Shown one piece after another: positions 33,855 through 43,276 of a DNA stretch of 64,000 nt. Every line of letters starts with the position of its first letter. Positions within the stretch are counted from its first letter, which is position 1. A program made the position numbers and the translations under genes. This stretch comes from Acidithiobacillus acidisediminis (GTDB lineage Bacteria > Pseudomonadota > Gammaproteobacteria > Acidithiobacillales > Acidithiobacillaceae), in the NCBI RefSeq assembly GCF_023277115.1, contig NZ_JALQCS010000001.1, positions 800,001-864,000 of the forward strand, given 5' to 3'. The notes beneath the pieces were generated by a model. That model searched no databases. It had not been told where the DNA came from and saw only the letters and a list, made by a program, of their open reading frames with translations.

Positions 33855-34208
33855 TCAGGAGAATTTTTCTCCGTTTTGGTGCCGATAACGGCGCCTTTTT
33901 TGGACGCCATCGATGCCCTCCAACAGGAGTTTGAGACCGGTCCAGTCGATCTCCGCTTTGGGGGGATGCCGCCACGACCAAAAGCCACCCCGCTCCAGGC
34001 GCTTGGCCCAGAGACAGTATCCCGTTCGATCCCAATACAGCACCTTCATCTGGGTCGCCCTGCGATTCACGAAGACGAAGCAATGCCCGGACAGGGGATC
34101 CTGGGCGAAGGTCGGATGCACCAAGGCCGAGAGCCCGTCGAAGGACTTACGCATGTCCACCGGCACCCGGCAAAGAAAGACCCGGATGCGTCCTTCCGGA
34201 AAGAACAT
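33855..34208 (-). CDS. tnpB: IS66 accessory protein TnpB (copy 2)
   Basis: 117 residues, identical to the protein encoded at 8086-8439, with VDMRKSFDGLSALV and FVFVNRRATQMKVLYWD. Confidence 0.95.
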   Translation of the reverse strand: MFFPEGRIRVFLCRVPVDMRKSFDGLSALVHPTFAQDPLSGHCFVFVNRRATQMKVLYWDRTGYCLWAKRLERGGFWSWRHPPKAEIDWTGLKLLLEGIDGVQKRRRYRHQNGEKFS

Positions 34209-34211
34209 CCC

Positions 34212-34541
34212 TCAGCCTCGCCGAATCGAGAGGACGCAGCCACCCCCCAGGTCGAGGCGAATCTCCAGGGGCAGCGCCCGCGCTGCAGATGGTGGCACAG
34301 CACCCAGGCCCAATTCCACGAAGGCAGGAGCCATCGCCTCCCCATCATCCCCGGGAGCTACCACGCCACCGCTCTCCAGGCGCAGGCGACGCCGCCAATA
34401 ATAAAACTGCGGCAGGGACAGTCCGTGTTCTGCGCAGAACTGTCGGGCAGAAAGGCCACAAGCCTCGTATTCCTGCATCCGTTGCTGCCAGACCTCCGTC
34501 CGGGCCTGAACCTTGCCGCTATCTTCTGGGGTGTTTTCCAT
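34212..34541 (-). CDS. tnpA: IS66 accessory protein TnpA (copy 2)
   Basis: 109 residues, the same protein as at 7753-8082, with the ARQFCAEHG and LPQFYYWRRRLR blocks of the DNA-binding region. Confidence 0.92.
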   Translation of the reverse strand: MENTPEDSGKVQARTEVWQQRMQEYEACGLSARQFCAEHGLSLPQFYYWRRRLRLESGGVVAPGDDGEAMAPAFVELGLGAVPPSAARALPLEIRLDLGGGCVLSIRRG

Positions 34542-34633
34542 GACGCCAATCCTTTACAAGAACGATGGCGCCATGCTGGGCAATGCCTGCTCAGAAGGGA
34601 AGAACGCCGGTCAGAGATCGCTTACGACAAAGC

Positions 34634-34778
34634 TGAGAATATAACTGACAAAAACCGGTGCTACGGGTAGGAGGGCATGGAAGGAGGGATTTTCCGGCGG
34701 ATGCAGGTCCAGGACCATGATCGTGATGATGATGGCAATGACGGCGTCGCTGAATGCCTCGAGACGAGTTCTACCCAT
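34634..34778 (-). pseudogene. TMEM175-like potassium channel gene, 5' fragment
   Basis: The ATG at 34778 opens MGRTRLEAFSDAVIAIIITI, the hallmark of TMEM175 proteins: the RxxxFSD motif at the start of helix 1 followed by the isoleucine-rich pore segment. The frame reaches VSYILSFV, where IS66 copy 2 begins, and continues in register at 32109 (VYIGIYWNNHHHLLH). This restores 197 residues in total. The broken gene is otherwise undamaged, so the insertion is recent. Confidence 0.88.
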
Positions 34779-34818
34779 GACGTGTTTGTTCGTGCGCTCG
34801 TTGCGAAGGGGTTAGGAA

Positions 34819-35268
34819 TTAGCGGTATAGGCTGGCCTGACCCGGACGCTGTCGGGTTTGGCTCGGGCGCGAGCCCTTGGCTGCCGCCTGGCGCACGACT
34901 TCGTCTGGATCATCCAACAAACCCTGCCGCTGCTCTGCACTGAGCAGGGGATTGCGTGCCACCGCATAGCGGACATTGGGATCACGGTCCCGACAGAAGG
35001 CATCGAGCTGTTCCGGCGTCAGGTCCGGGCGTTTGGCAATGCACAAACGAATCACGTAGTCGCCATCCTGGGCGAGCTGAGCAACTTCACCAGGACGCAG
35101 ATCCTGGCGCCGGGCAAAGTAGCAGCGGGTTTGCATCCACTGCTCTTGGGCCAAGGCTTCCCGATACGACTCCGGGATCTCTGGTGCCAAGGCCCAGCGC
35201 AGCCGCTCCTTGAGGTCGAGGCTGCGCCAGGCTGGGTACTGCAGACAGTTTTCGTGCTCGCCCGGCAT
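34819..35268 (-). CDS. Leucine-rich-repeat-variant/HEAT-like repeat protein
   Basis: 149 residues. Repeats of about 24 residues of the form A-R-R-Q-D-L-R-P-G-E-V, A-K-R-P-D-L-T-P-E-Q-L, and A-R-N-P-L-L-S-A-E-Q-R follow one another, each preceded by a D-x-D/V-R-x-A/C motif. This alternating pattern resembles the LRV and HEAT superhelical families used for protein contacts. No iron-sulfur cysteine cluster is obvious. It lies 3 bases before a lipoprotein gene on the same strand. Confidence 0.6.
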   Translation of the reverse strand: MPGEHENCLQYPAWRSLDLKERLRWALAPEIPESYREALAQEQWMQTRCYFARRQDLRPGEVAQLAQDGDYVIRLCIAKRPDLTPEQLDAFCRDRDPNVRYAVARNPLLSAEQRQGLLDDPDEVVRQAAAKGSRPSQTRQRPGQASLYR

Positions 35269-35271
35269 CCG

Positions 35272-35622
35272 TTACTGCGGGGAGCAGGTGTAACCCGGTG
35301 GGCAACTGGGGGGTGGGGTGTTTTGGGAACAGTTATATCCCGGTGGACAGTTGGCCGGCTGCTGCTGGTTCTTGGACACCGCATAGCCGGCCAAGCCACC
35401 GAGACCCGCACCGATGGCGGCGCCACTCAGAGGGCTGCCGCTCTGATTGCCGATCACGGCCCCGGCCACGGCACCCAAGGCAGCCCCTGCGGCGGTATCG
35501 GTCGTGGTTCGGCTGCCACCGAGGGGGCTGCTGTTGTAGCCATAGGGGCTACTACCATAGGGGCTGTTGGCGCAGCCTGCGAGCAGCAGCGTGGTAAGCG
35601 CAATACCGAATATTTTCTTCAT
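35272..35622 (-). CDS. Glycine-zipper lipoprotein
   Basis: 116 residues. The N-terminus MKKIFGIALTTLLLAGCAN is a lipoprotein signal with lipobox LLAGC, so Cys should be acylated and the protein anchored in the outer or inner membrane. The middle part AAGAALGAVAGAVIGNQSG and AAIGAGLGGLAGYAVSKN are glycine zippers, as in the OmpA-like/YMGG family. The C-terminus has two CPPGYxC repeats. The ATG at 35622 starts the signal. Function unknown. Confidence 0.8.
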   Translation of the reverse strand: MKKIFGIALTTLLLAGCANSPYGSSPYGYNSSPLGGSRTTTDTAAGAALGAVAGAVIGNQSGSPLSGAAIGAGLGGLAGYAVSKNQQQPANCPPGYNCSQNTPPPSCPPGYTCSPQ

Positions 35623-35755
35623 GCTGTTTTTCCTCTTTTTCCTCGACAGTGGCAGACGGAAAGCGGCAAAGCAGGAAACATGCCCATATTCCCCTATCTG
35701 TCCGAACAACATCTTAGGGACCGTCCACTGACGCGAGCGTCGGGAAGCGGCGACA

Positions 35756-36586
35756 TCAGCCCGCCGACGCCGCCATCCGTTTGCGGTACTGACTCAGATC
35801 CTTGGCGTTGCGGATCGGCACGTCCAGCAGGGCCGACAAGTTGCGCAGGATGCCATTGACGACCTTGCCTTCCCAGATACTGTCGAAATGGATCTGGGTA
35901 TCCAGCCAGCGCTCCAGCCAACCCGGGTCGGGCAGGTGACTCTGCACGCTATCCTGGGGATACATCTCCTTGTTGACGTGCAGGTTGGTGGGATGCAGGG
36001 CCTTCGCCGTTTTGGTGTTGGCCATCAGTACGCCGATCTTGGCAAAGGCGAGGCGGGCAGAGTCACCCAGCCGTTCCACGGCGCGCCGCATGTATTTCAA
36101 ATAGATACCAGCGTGGCGAGCCTCGTCCTTGGACAGGGTCTCGTAGATGAATTTGATCACCGGTTCCTCGTGCCACTCTGCCGCCGCCTTGTACCAGTGG
36201 GTCAGGCGAATTTCGCCGCAGAAATGCAGCATGAGGGTTTCCATGGCGGGTGCGGGGTCGAACTCGAAGCGCACCTGATGCAATTCCTCTTCCGTTGGCA
36301 GATATTCGGGTGCGAAGCGTCGCAGGTACTCCATCAGCACCAAGGCGTGCTTTTGCTCTTCATAGAACCAGATGGACATGAAGGCGGAAAAATCCGAGTC
36401 ATCGCGATTGTCGCGCAGGAACATCTCCGTGGCAGGTAGGGCTGACCACTCGGTAATGGCATTCATCTTGATGGTTTGCAGGTGCTCGGGTGCGACCTTG
36501 CTGGCGTCGAACTGATCCCAGGGGATGTCCTTCTCCATGTTCCAGCGGGCGGCCTCCAGGGCACGGAACAACTCCGGGTATAGCAT
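35756..36586 (-). CDS. Ferritin-like diiron protein (acyl-ACP desaturase-like)
   Basis: 276 residues of helical character. EEQKHALVLMEYL and KDEARHAGIYLKY carry two E/D-x-x-H motifs; with E upstream in NAITEWSALP this gives a ligand set for a diiron centre like those of acyl-ACP desaturases and related ferritin-like oxidases. Substrate not assignable. It follows the ftsZ terminator on the same strand but is separated by an untranslated stretch with its own start region, so it is probably a separate transcription unit. Confidence 0.72.
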   Translation of the reverse strand: MLYPELFRALEAARWNMEKDIPWDQFDASKVAPEHLQTIKMNAITEWSALPATEMFLRDNRDDSDFSAFMSIWFYEEQKHALVLMEYLRRFAPEYLPTEEELHQVRFEFDPAPAMETLMLHFCGEIRLTHWYKAAAEWHEEPVIKFIYETLSKDEARHAGIYLKYMRRAVERLGDSARLAFAKIGVLMANTKTAKALHPTNLHVNKEMYPQDSVQSHLPDPGWLERWLDTQIHFDSIWEGKVVNGILRNLSALLDVPIRNAKDLSQYRKRMAASAG

Positions 36587-36687
36587 GATACTGGCCTCTC
36601 GAAAATCTTCCCTGTCAAACAGGAGTATTTCTCATTCTACGGCAAAGTACCGATAAGAAAATACCCTTTGGTGACAACGCTACTGAC

Positions 36688-36711
36688 AAAAAGCCCCGCG
36701 GCAGGCGGGGC
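36688..36711 (-). terminator. Rho-independent terminator after ftsZ
   Basis: On the minus strand GCCCCGC, a short loop and GCGGGGC are followed by TTTTT. It lies about 30 bases beyond the ftsZ stop and marks the end of the division cluster. Confidence 0.9.
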
Positions 36712-36742
36712 AAGGTGTCAGTAGAGGGCTGATGCCTGGGTC

Positions 36743-37912
36743 TTAATCTGCTTGTCGGCGCAGAAACGCGGGAATATCGAGATCGTTGTAATCGGTCACC
36801 GGACGGCTGACAGGTCGGCTGTCCTGTGTCGCCATGCCTCGAGTGGCTTGCTGCCGCAGGGCGGCCGGTCGATCCAGCTGGCGCCAGTCGACGGCATTGG
36901 CTGGCGTCGTGACCTCTGGGCGCAAGCGGTTGTTTTCTACCGCCAGTCGTACCGGTTCCCGTTGCAGACCGGTGGCAACCACTGTAACCCGCATTTCCCC
37001 CTCGAGGCTTTCATCGATGACCGTGCCTACCTTGACGTTCGCGTCGTCCGAGGCATAGCTGCGGATTAGTTCGCCCACTTCTTCAAACTCGCCCAGGGAG
37101 AGATCGTTGCCGGCGGTGATGTTGACCAGAATCCCGCGCGCGCCGGAGAGATTGATGTCATCCAGCAGCGGACTGCTGGCAGCACGATTAGCGGCGTCGC
37201 GTGCGCGGCTCTCGCCGCGGGCGGCGGCCGTACCCATCATCGCCAGGCCCATGCCCGACATCACGGTGCGCACATCGGCAAAGTCCAGATTCATCAGGCC
37301 GGGACGGGTGATGAGCTCGGAGATGCCCTGCACCGCGCCCATGAGGACGTTGTCGGCAGCCATATAGGCATCACGTAGGCTGATCTGCTTGCCGAGTACC
37401 GCGAGCAGTTTCTCATTGGGGATGATGACCAGAGAGTCGACGTGCTGGGCCAGCTCGTCGATGCCGGAGAGGGCATATTGCTGCCGCTTCTTGCCTTCAA
37501 AATTGAAGGGCTTGGTGACGACGCCAACGGTCAGGATGTCCATGTCGCGGGCGATGGATGCGACCACCGGTGCCGCACCGGTGCCAGTACCGCCACCCAT
37601 GCCAGTCGTAATGAAGAGCATGTCGGTATTTTCGAGCACGGCGCGGATCTCGTCGCGGCACTCTTCCGCCGCTTTGCGCCCGATCTCTGGGTTGGCACCG
37701 GCGCCGAGGCCGCGGGTCAGTTCATTGCCGAGTTGCAGTGTGCGCTGCGCCTTGGAGTTGCGCAGGGCCTGGGCATCGGTGTTGGCGCTGATGAATTCCA
37801 CGCCATCCAGACCGGTCGCTGCCATATTGTTGATCGCATTACCGCCACCGCCACCCACGCCGATGACCTTGATGACGGCACCATCCTGCTCCATTTCGTT
37901 CAGTTCAAACAT
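36743..37912 (-). CDS. ftsZ: Cell division protein FtsZ
   Basis: 389 residues. Tubulin-like GTPase that forms the division ring. VIGVGGGGGNAINNM and the tubulin signature MGGGTGTGAAP bind GTP; PLLDDINLSGARGILVNI leads to the T7-type region. The conserved C-terminal peptide DLDIPAFLRRQAD recruits FtsA and other tethers. The ATG at 37912 with GAGAGGAA upstream is chosen; longer frames read through the intergenic region. It follows ftsA by 37 bases and ends the cluster. Confidence 0.98.
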   Translation of the reverse strand: MFELNEMEQDGAVIKVIGVGGGGGNAINNMAATGLDGVEFISANTDAQALRNSKAQRTLQLGNELTRGLGAGANPEIGRKAAEECRDEIRAVLENTDMLFITTGMGGGTGTGAAPVVASIARDMDILTVGVVTKPFNFEGKKRQQYALSGIDELAQHVDSLVIIPNEKLLAVLGKQISLRDAYMAADNVLMGAVQGISELITRPGLMNLDFADVRTVMSGMGLAMMGTAAARGESRARDAANRAASSPLLDDINLSGARGILVNITAGNDLSLGEFEEVGELIRSYASDDANVKVGTVIDESLEGEMRVTVVATGLQREPVRLAVENNRLRPEVTTPANAVDWRQLDRPAALRQQATRGMATQDSRPVSRPVTDYNDLDIPAFLRRQAD

Positions 37913-37949
37913 TGTCGATTCCTCTCGCTCAATTAGGGGTGGGGGTGGT

Positions 37950-39230
37950 TCAGCCGAAGCTGGTCTGAACCCAGTTGCGCAATTTGCCAAAAACGCTGCC
38001 CATGGCGGCGGCACGGTGTCCATCATCGCGCACGGTGCTGGTGGCGGCCGCGGGCTGCTGCACTGGCTCTGCCTGACCGGCCAAACCATTGTGCAGCCCG
38101 TACATTACCAGACCAACACCCGTGGCATGCCACGGGGCACGGACCACGGTTTCCATGCCGGCCAAGTGCATCGGCTCACCGGTGCGTACGGGAAGATGCA
38201 GGATTTCTTCGGCCAGCTCTGCCATGCCTTGCAGACGGCTGGACCCCCCGGTGAGCACGACCCCGGCGGCGACGAGATCCTCGAAGCCGGTACGGCGCAG
38301 CTCTGCCTGGATGAGCTCAAAGAGCTCGCGCACGCGTGGCTCGATGATGTCGTTGAGGACGCGGCGGGAAATCGTCCGCGGCGGGCGCGCACCGACACTC
38401 GGCACGGGAATGTCGTCATCCTGCTCGATCAGGTCGCCCAAGGCGCAGCCATAGAGCTTCTTGATCTGTTCCGCTTCGACGGGGGGCGTGCGCAGGCCCA
38501 GGGCGATGTCGTTGGTGATCTGGTCGCCGGCAATGGGAATCACCGCGGTATGACGCACCGCGCCATCACGGAAAATGGCGATATCGGTGGTGCCACCGCC
38601 GATGTCCACCAGGCACACCCCCAATTCCTTTTCGTCGCTGGTCAGGACGGCGTCTGCCGAAGCCAACTGCTCAAGGACCAGACCCTGTACCTGCAGCCCG
38701 CAGCGCTCGACGCACTTAGCGATGTTCTGGGTCGCGCTGATGGACCCGGTAACAATATGGACCTGGGCCTCCAGGCGCACGCCGGACATGCCAATGGGCT
38801 CCCGCACCCCTTCCTGACTGTCGATGGTGAATTCCTGCGGGAGGACATGGACTACACTTTGATCCTGGGGGATGACGATGGCGCGTGCCGCATCCATGAC
38901 GCGACCGAGGTCATCATTACTGACCTCTTTGTTCTTGATGGCGACGATGCCATGGCTGTTGTAACCGCGGATGTGGCCCCCGGCGATACCGACTACCGCG
39001 CCGCGAATCTGCACCCCAGCCATCAGTTCGGCCTCCTGTACGGCGCGATTGATGGCCTGGACGGTCGACTCGATGTCCACCACCACGCCTTTTTTCAGAC
39101 CCCGGGACGGATGCTGCCCCACACCAATGATTTCCGCCTCTCCCGTAGAACGCGCCTGCGCCACGATGCAGGCGACCTTGGAGGTACCAATATCCAGACC
39201 GACGATGAGTTCCTGACTGCCGCGTTTCAT
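37950..39230 (-). CDS. ftsA: Cell division protein FtsA
   Basis: 426 residues. Actin-like ATPase that anchors FtsZ to the membrane. VGLDIGTSKVACIV and LVDIGGGTTDIAIF are the nucleotide-binding loops, and VVLTGGSSRLQGM the third. The C-terminal VFGKLRNWVQTSFG is the amphipathic membrane-binding helix. The ATG at 39230 overlaps the ftsQ stop by 4 bases. Confidence 0.97.
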   Translation of the reverse strand: MKRGSQELIVGLDIGTSKVACIVAQARSTGEAEIIGVGQHPSRGLKKGVVVDIESTVQAINRAVQEAELMAGVQIRGAVVGIAGGHIRGYNSHGIVAIKNKEVSNDDLGRVMDAARAIVIPQDQSVVHVLPQEFTIDSQEGVREPIGMSGVRLEAQVHIVTGSISATQNIAKCVERCGLQVQGLVLEQLASADAVLTSDEKELGVCLVDIGGGTTDIAIFRDGAVRHTAVIPIAGDQITNDIALGLRTPPVEAEQIKKLYGCALGDLIEQDDDIPVPSVGARPPRTISRRVLNDIIEPRVRELFELIQAELRRTGFEDLVAAGVVLTGGSSRLQGMAELAEEILHLPVRTGEPMHLAGMETVVRAPWHATGVGLVMYGLHNGLAGQAEPVQQPAAATSTVRDDGHRAAAMGSVFGKLRNWVQTSFG

Positions 39231-40093
39231 TTTCTTTCACTCCTTGGGGCTGCTGGCCCCTCACTGACACTCGTAGAAGCCGCCTCGGGCAAGGCGACCG
39301 CGAAACCGTTGTTGTAGCGCAGATCTATGCTGGCGCCGGGCACCAGGTATTGCTGGATCTCTGGGGCGACTGCGACCCAGCGTTGCACATCCGCCATTAC
39401 CTCCTGGCGACCGAGGACGAGGCGCACGCCATTACTCAGGATGCAGCGCCAACCGCCGCGTTGATCCAGCTCCAGGGCGCGCACCTGGAGTCCGAGGGGC
39501 GTCAGGGCCTGATCTAGCTTCTGCCGTTCCTGCAGCATCTGTAACCCGTCTTCGGCAGGGCCGAAGAGCGCCGGAAGCTGCTGGGGCACGTCGCTGGGCG
39601 GCACCGAATAGACCTTGCCATCCTGGCCCAGGATCTGACCCGCACCCCCCAGCCAACGCGCCATGGGATGCACACTTTGCAGGTCGATCTCCAGTCGATC
39701 TGGCCAGACCCGCCGCACATCGGCATTGGCGACCCAGGGCACGGTATGCAGGGCATGGCGCAGGTCGCGCAGATTGACCCAGAGAAAGCCCTGACCCAAA
39801 AACGGGGCGATGGCGCGATTGACGCGATAGACGGGGATATGGGGTGAAAGTCCCTCGATGCGGATACTGCTGATGGGCATGAGGGATGGCTGGCGGACGA
39901 AATGCCACAGTTGCCAAGCACCGATCCCGCAGGCGAGGAAGCCCACCGCCCAGAACGTGTTGCGCATGGCCTTGCGCCAGGGAAAGGGTTGACGGGCGGG
40001 CGCAGGGGCCTTGACGGGCTCTTCCCGCACTCCACCATCGCTGGCCGATGGCCTGCGCTGAATTCCTTGCAGATCCCGAATGGCGCTTACCAT
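39227..40093 (-). CDS. ftsQ: Cell division protein FtsQ
   Basis: 288 residues. A cytoplasmic N-terminus of about 45 residues is followed by one membrane helix (MRNTFWAVGFLACGIGAWQLW) and a periplasmic POTRA domain starting MPISSIRIEGLSPHIPV, then the FtsQ beta domain. It bridges early and late divisome proteins. It lies between ddl and ftsA and overlaps the latter by 4 bases. Confidence 0.94.
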   Translation of the reverse strand: MVSAIRDLQGIQRRPSASDGGVREEPVKAPAPARQPFPWRKAMRNTFWAVGFLACGIGAWQLWHFVRQPSLMPISSIRIEGLSPHIPVYRVNRAIAPFLGQGFLWVNLRDLRHALHTVPWVANADVRRVWPDRLEIDLQSVHPMARWLGGAGQILGQDGKVYSVPPSDVPQQLPALFGPAEDGLQMLQERQKLDQALTPLGLQVRALELDQRGGWRCILSNGVRLVLGRQEVMADVQRWVAVAPEIQQYLVPGASIDLRYNNGFAVALPEAASTSVSEGPAAPRSERK

Positions 40094-40096
40094 GCT

Positions 40097-41014
40097 CTAT
40101 TCCCCCTCCGTGCTGGCGAGGATGCGCCGGCACAATTCCGCAAAATCCCAGCCCATGGTCTGCGCCGCCATCGGTACCAGACTGTGGCTGGTCATGCCGG
40201 GCACACTGTTGACCTCGAGCAGTGCTGGCCGTCCGCTGTCATCCACGAGAAAGTCCACGCGTCCCCAGCCCTGGCCGCCGATTTCGGCAAAGGCGCGCAG
40301 GGCGAGACTCTGCAGTTGTGCATCGAGTGCATCACCCAACCCGGAAGGCAGGAGATAACGGGTGTCATCGGCCTGATATTTGGCGTGGTAGTCATAGAAA
40401 GTGCCCGTGACCTGGATGACGATGGGCGGCAAGGCCTGTCCGTGGACGATACCGACGGTGACCTCCTGACCGAGTATGGCGGCTTCAATAAGAATTTCCG
40501 TGTCGAAGGCGAACGCCCCTCCCAGGGCCCGTTCCAAGTCGTGGGTGTTGTTTGCGCGGCTGACGCCGATGCTCGAGCCGCCACGATTGGGCTTGACGAA
40601 GAGGGGCCAACCCCAGGATTCCAATTCCTCGGGTATCGGCTCGTCGCCACGCAGCAGGACTCCGCGGGTGGTAGGTAAACTGGCGCTTTGCCACAGGCGC
40701 TTGCAGCGCCACTTGTCCATGGACAGGGCACTGGCAAGCACACCACTCCCGGTGTAGGGAATCCCCAGATTCTCGAGATTGGCTTGCAGATGGCCGTCCT
40801 CGCCAAAGGCGCCATGACAGACGTTGAAAACCCGGCCGACGTGCTGGTCGCGCAATTGCTCGGCGAGGTGCCGCGGCTCGACATCGATGCCGCAGGCGTC
40901 GACGCCCATGCCTTGGAGGGCGCGGAGAACCGCGGCGCCGCTCTGCAAGGAGACCTCGCGCTCCGCCGAGGGACCGCCATACACCACGGCAACGCGCTGT
41001 GTTTCAGTCGTCAT
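40097..41014 (-). CDS. ddl: D-alanine--D-alanine ligase
   Basis: 305 residues, typical DdlB size. VVYGGPSAEREVSLQSG at the N-terminus, PLFVKPNRGGSSIGVSR in the ATP-grasp region and LLEVNSVPGMTSHSLVP at the C-terminus are the family signatures. It makes the D-Ala-D-Ala dipeptide used by MurF. The ATG at 41014 has GGGAGAAG upstream; the gene overlaps murB by 11 bases. Confidence 0.97.
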   Translation of the reverse strand: MTTETQRVAVVYGGPSAEREVSLQSGAAVLRALQGMGVDACGIDVEPRHLAEQLRDQHVGRVFNVCHGAFGEDGHLQANLENLGIPYTGSGVLASALSMDKWRCKRLWQSASLPTTRGVLLRGDEPIPEELESWGWPLFVKPNRGGSSIGVSRANNTHDLERALGGAFAFDTEILIEAAILGQEVTVGIVHGQALPPIVIQVTGTFYDYHAKYQADDTRYLLPSGLGDALDAQLQSLALRAFAEIGGQGWGRVDFLVDDSGRPALLEVNSVPGMTSHSLVPMAAQTMGWDFAELCRRILASTEGE

Positions 41015-41882
41015 GTTCTTCTCCCAAGACGCGCATTTCCGGCTGTAAAACAATGCCAAAGCGTTGGCGCACGGTCTCCTGAATTTCCATCACCAAGGCC
41101 TCTACCTCGCGCGAGCGGGCCTGCCCGCGATTGAGGATGAAGTTCGCGTGTTGGGTGCTGATCTCGGCATCGCCGATGCGTCTACCCTTGAGCCCCGCGG
41201 CCTCGATCAGCCGGGCGGCATGGTCGCCGGGGGGATTGCGAAAGACCGAACCGCAACTCGGCCAGGATAGGGGTTGGCTCGCCGCCCGCTGGTTCTGCCA
41301 GGCCCGCAGTTGCATCCGCAGTTGCTCCGGCTCGCCGGCGGGCAGGCGCAGGCCAGCGCGCAGGAAACAGGCATCGCCCTGGCCCTGCACGGAGCGATAC
41401 CCAATCCGAAACGCCGATGCCGGGCGCCGCTCCCGCTCGCCATTGGGATGCAGGAGTTCGACCCATTCCACCAAGGGCCAGGTCTCGCCTCCATGCGCTC
41501 CGGCATTCATGGCCAGACAGCCCCCCACAGTACCGGGAATTCCGGCCAGAAACTCCACCCCGGCGAGGCCATTTTTGGCAGCAAAATGGGCCAGCTTGAC
41601 TGCGGAAACGCCAGCCTCGACCACCAGCTCGCCAGCGGCGTCCAACTCCATCTGGTCCAGCCCGTGGGCAAGGCAGATGACGGTGCCGCGCAGCCCGCCA
41701 TCACGCAGTAAGACATTGCTGCCGAGGCCCAGCCAGGTGATCGGGGAACGGCCAAATTCGCGCAAGAAGCTGACCAGATCTGCCGCCGTGCCTGGGAGGT
41801 AGAAGCGCTCTGCAGGCCCGCCAATGCGCCAGCTGCTGTGGCGGGCGAGGGGCTCACCCAGGCGTAAGCGTCCGCCCATCAT
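41004..41882 (-). CDS. murB: UDP-N-acetylenolpyruvoylglucosamine reductase
   Basis: 292 residues. FAD-dependent reduction of enolpyruvyl-UDP-GlcNAc to UDP-MurNAc. [33 protein letters not shown] and the catalytic-region [23 protein letters not shown] are diagnostic, ending with a C-terminal region that makes this a type I MurB. The ATG at 41882 overlaps the murC stop as ATGA. Confidence 0.97.
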   Translation of the reverse strand: MMGGRLRLGEPLARHSSWRIGGPAERFYLPGTAADLVSFLREFGRSPITWLGLGSNVLLRDGGLRGTVICLAHGLDQMELDAAGELVVEAGVSAVKLAHFAAKNGLAGVEFLAGIPGTVGGCLAMNAGAHGGETWPLVEWVELLHPNGERERRPASAFRIGYRSVQGQGDACFLRAGLRLPAGEPEQLRMQLRAWQNQRAASQPLSWPSCGSVFRNPPGDHAARLIEAAGLKGRRIGDAEISTQHANFILNRGQARSREVEALVMEIQETVRQRFGIVLQPEMRVLGEEHDD

Positions 41883-43276
41883 GACTGCGCCTCCGTCGCG
41901 AAAATCGCCTGCCATTGGCTGGCCAGCTGGGCAATGCTGCCGGCGCCCATGCAAAGGAGGACGGCGCTGGGCGGCAGATGCGCGAGGATCTGTTGTGGCT
42001 GCTGCAGCGCGTCCGGTAGATGCTGCACGTCGGCACCGCGCTCGCGCAGGGCAGTACAGAGCGCAGCACTGTCGGCGCCGGGGATGGCGGGTTCGCCAGC
42101 GGCATAGACGTCGAGGAGAAGGCTGCGGTCAGCTTGTGCCAGCACCTCGACGAAATCCCCGAAAAGATCCCGCGTGCGGGTGAAGCGATGAGGCTGAAAC
42201 AGTAGCACCAAGGGTCGCTGTGGCCAGATGCGGCGGGCGGCGGCGATGGTGGCGGCCAACTCCCGGGGATGATGCCCGTAGTCGTCGACGATACTCCAGC
42301 CGCGCCAGTCCCCGAGATACTCGAAGCGTCGCGCAACGCCACGAAAATCGGCCAGGGCCTGGGCAATGATTTCCTGGCTGATGCCCACCTTGCTGGCAAT
42401 GCCGATGGCCGCCAGGGCATTGAGGACGTTGTGCTCCCCCGGAATATTCAGCTGCAGGTCAAACCAGTGCACTCCCTGGCCCTCGACCCGGCGCCAGATT
42501 TCCACCTCGCTGCCCATGCCGCGATAGCGGATGTTTCGCGCCTGCAGGTCACTGTCGTCGTTCAGACCGTAGCCCAGCACCGGCGTGCGCAATTCTGGTA
42601 AGAGTCCGCGCACCATGGGCTCATCGGTACAGAGGACGGCCAGACCATAGAAGGGGAGACGCTGGAGAAACTGTAGGAACGCGGCGCGTAGCTGCCCCAT
42701 GGTGTTGCCGTACGTCTCCATGTGGTCGGCGTCGATGTTGGTGACCACTGCCATCACCGGAGAGAGATACAGAAAGGAGGCATCGGATTCGTCCGCCTCG
42801 GCGACAAGATATTCGCCACTGCCCAGAGCGGCGTGGGTACCGGCGCTTTTCAGCCGTCCGCCGATGACAAAGGTGGGATCCAGCCCGGCGGCCCCGAGGA
42901 TGCTCGCCACCAGGCTGGTCGTGGTGGTCTTGCCGTGGGTGCCAGCGATGGCGATGCCCTGCTTGAAGCGCATCAACTCCGCTAACATCTCAGCGCGGCG
43001 AATGACCGGAATGCGTAATTCGCGGGCCGCACGAATTTCGGGATTGTCCGCCGCAATCGCGGAGGATACGACCACGACGTCGGCACCCCGCACATTGGCG
43101 GCACCATGGCCGGTGAAAATGCTGGCGCCAAGGTCACTTAGGCGCAGGGTCGCCGGTCCCGGACGCAGGTCCGAACCAGAAACGGCATAGCCCAGGTTCA
43201 GCAAGACCTCGGCGATGCCGCGCATGCCAGCACCACCAATGCCTACCAGATGGATCTGTCGTACCCAGTTACGCAT
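41879..43276 (-). CDS. murC: UDP-N-acetylmuramate--L-alanine ligase
   Basis: 465 residues. Adds L-Ala to UDP-MurNAc. [18 protein letters not shown] starts the N-terminal domain, [12 protein letters not shown] is the ATP loop, and [17 protein letters not shown] the C-terminal ligase domain. The ATG at 43276 is preferred to the longer frame because it directly precedes [11 protein letters not shown]. It overlaps murG by 8 bases. Confidence 0.97.
   Translation of the reverse strand: MRNWVRQIHLVGIGGAGMRGIAEVLLNLGYAVSGSDLRPGPATLRLSDLGASIFTGHGAANVRGADVVVVSSAIAADNPEIRAARELRIPVIRRAEMLAELMRFKQGIAIAGTHGKTTTTSLVASILGAAGLDPTFVIGGRLKSAGTHAALGSGEYLVAEADESDASFLYLSPVMAVVTNIDADHMETYGNTMGQLRAAFLQFLQRLPFYGLAVLCTDEPMVRGLLPELRTPVLGYGLNDDSDLQARNIRYRGMGSEVEIWRRVEGQGVHWFDLQLNIPGEHNVLNALAAIGIASKVGISQEIIAQALADFRGVARRFEYLGDWRGWSIVDDYGHHPRELAATIAAARRIWPQRPLVLLFQPHRFTRTRDLFGDFVEVLAQADRSLLLDVYAAGEPAIPGADSAALCTALRERGADVQHLPDALQQPQQILAHLPPSAVLLCMGAGSIAQLASQWQAIFATEAQS

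Larger units (their letters stand above)
32118..34625 (-). mobile_element. IS66 family insertion sequence, copy 2
   Basis: 2508 bp, the same length as copy 1, with ends GTAACCGGTCTCTCAGCGGC and the complement of GTAAGCGATCTCTGACCGGC, so it is in reverse orientation relative to copy 1. It carries tnpA, tnpB and tnpC on the minus strand, intact and identical at the protein level to copy 1. It has inserted into a TMEM175-like channel gene. Confidence 0.97.
32110..34633. repeat. 8-bp target-site duplication flanking IS66 copy 2
   Basis: GACAAAGC occurs at 32110-32117 immediately before the element and at 34626-34633 immediately after it. Confidence 0.95.

Noticed and set aside
7669-34625. The two IS66 copies acting as one composite transposon
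   Set aside because: Each copy has its own matching 8-bp duplication, so they arrived separately; a composite would show one duplication at the outer ends.
37389-39317. A 642-codon plus-strand frame opposite ftsZ and ftsA
   Set aside because: Shadow of two well-supported division genes; no motif and no ribosome site.
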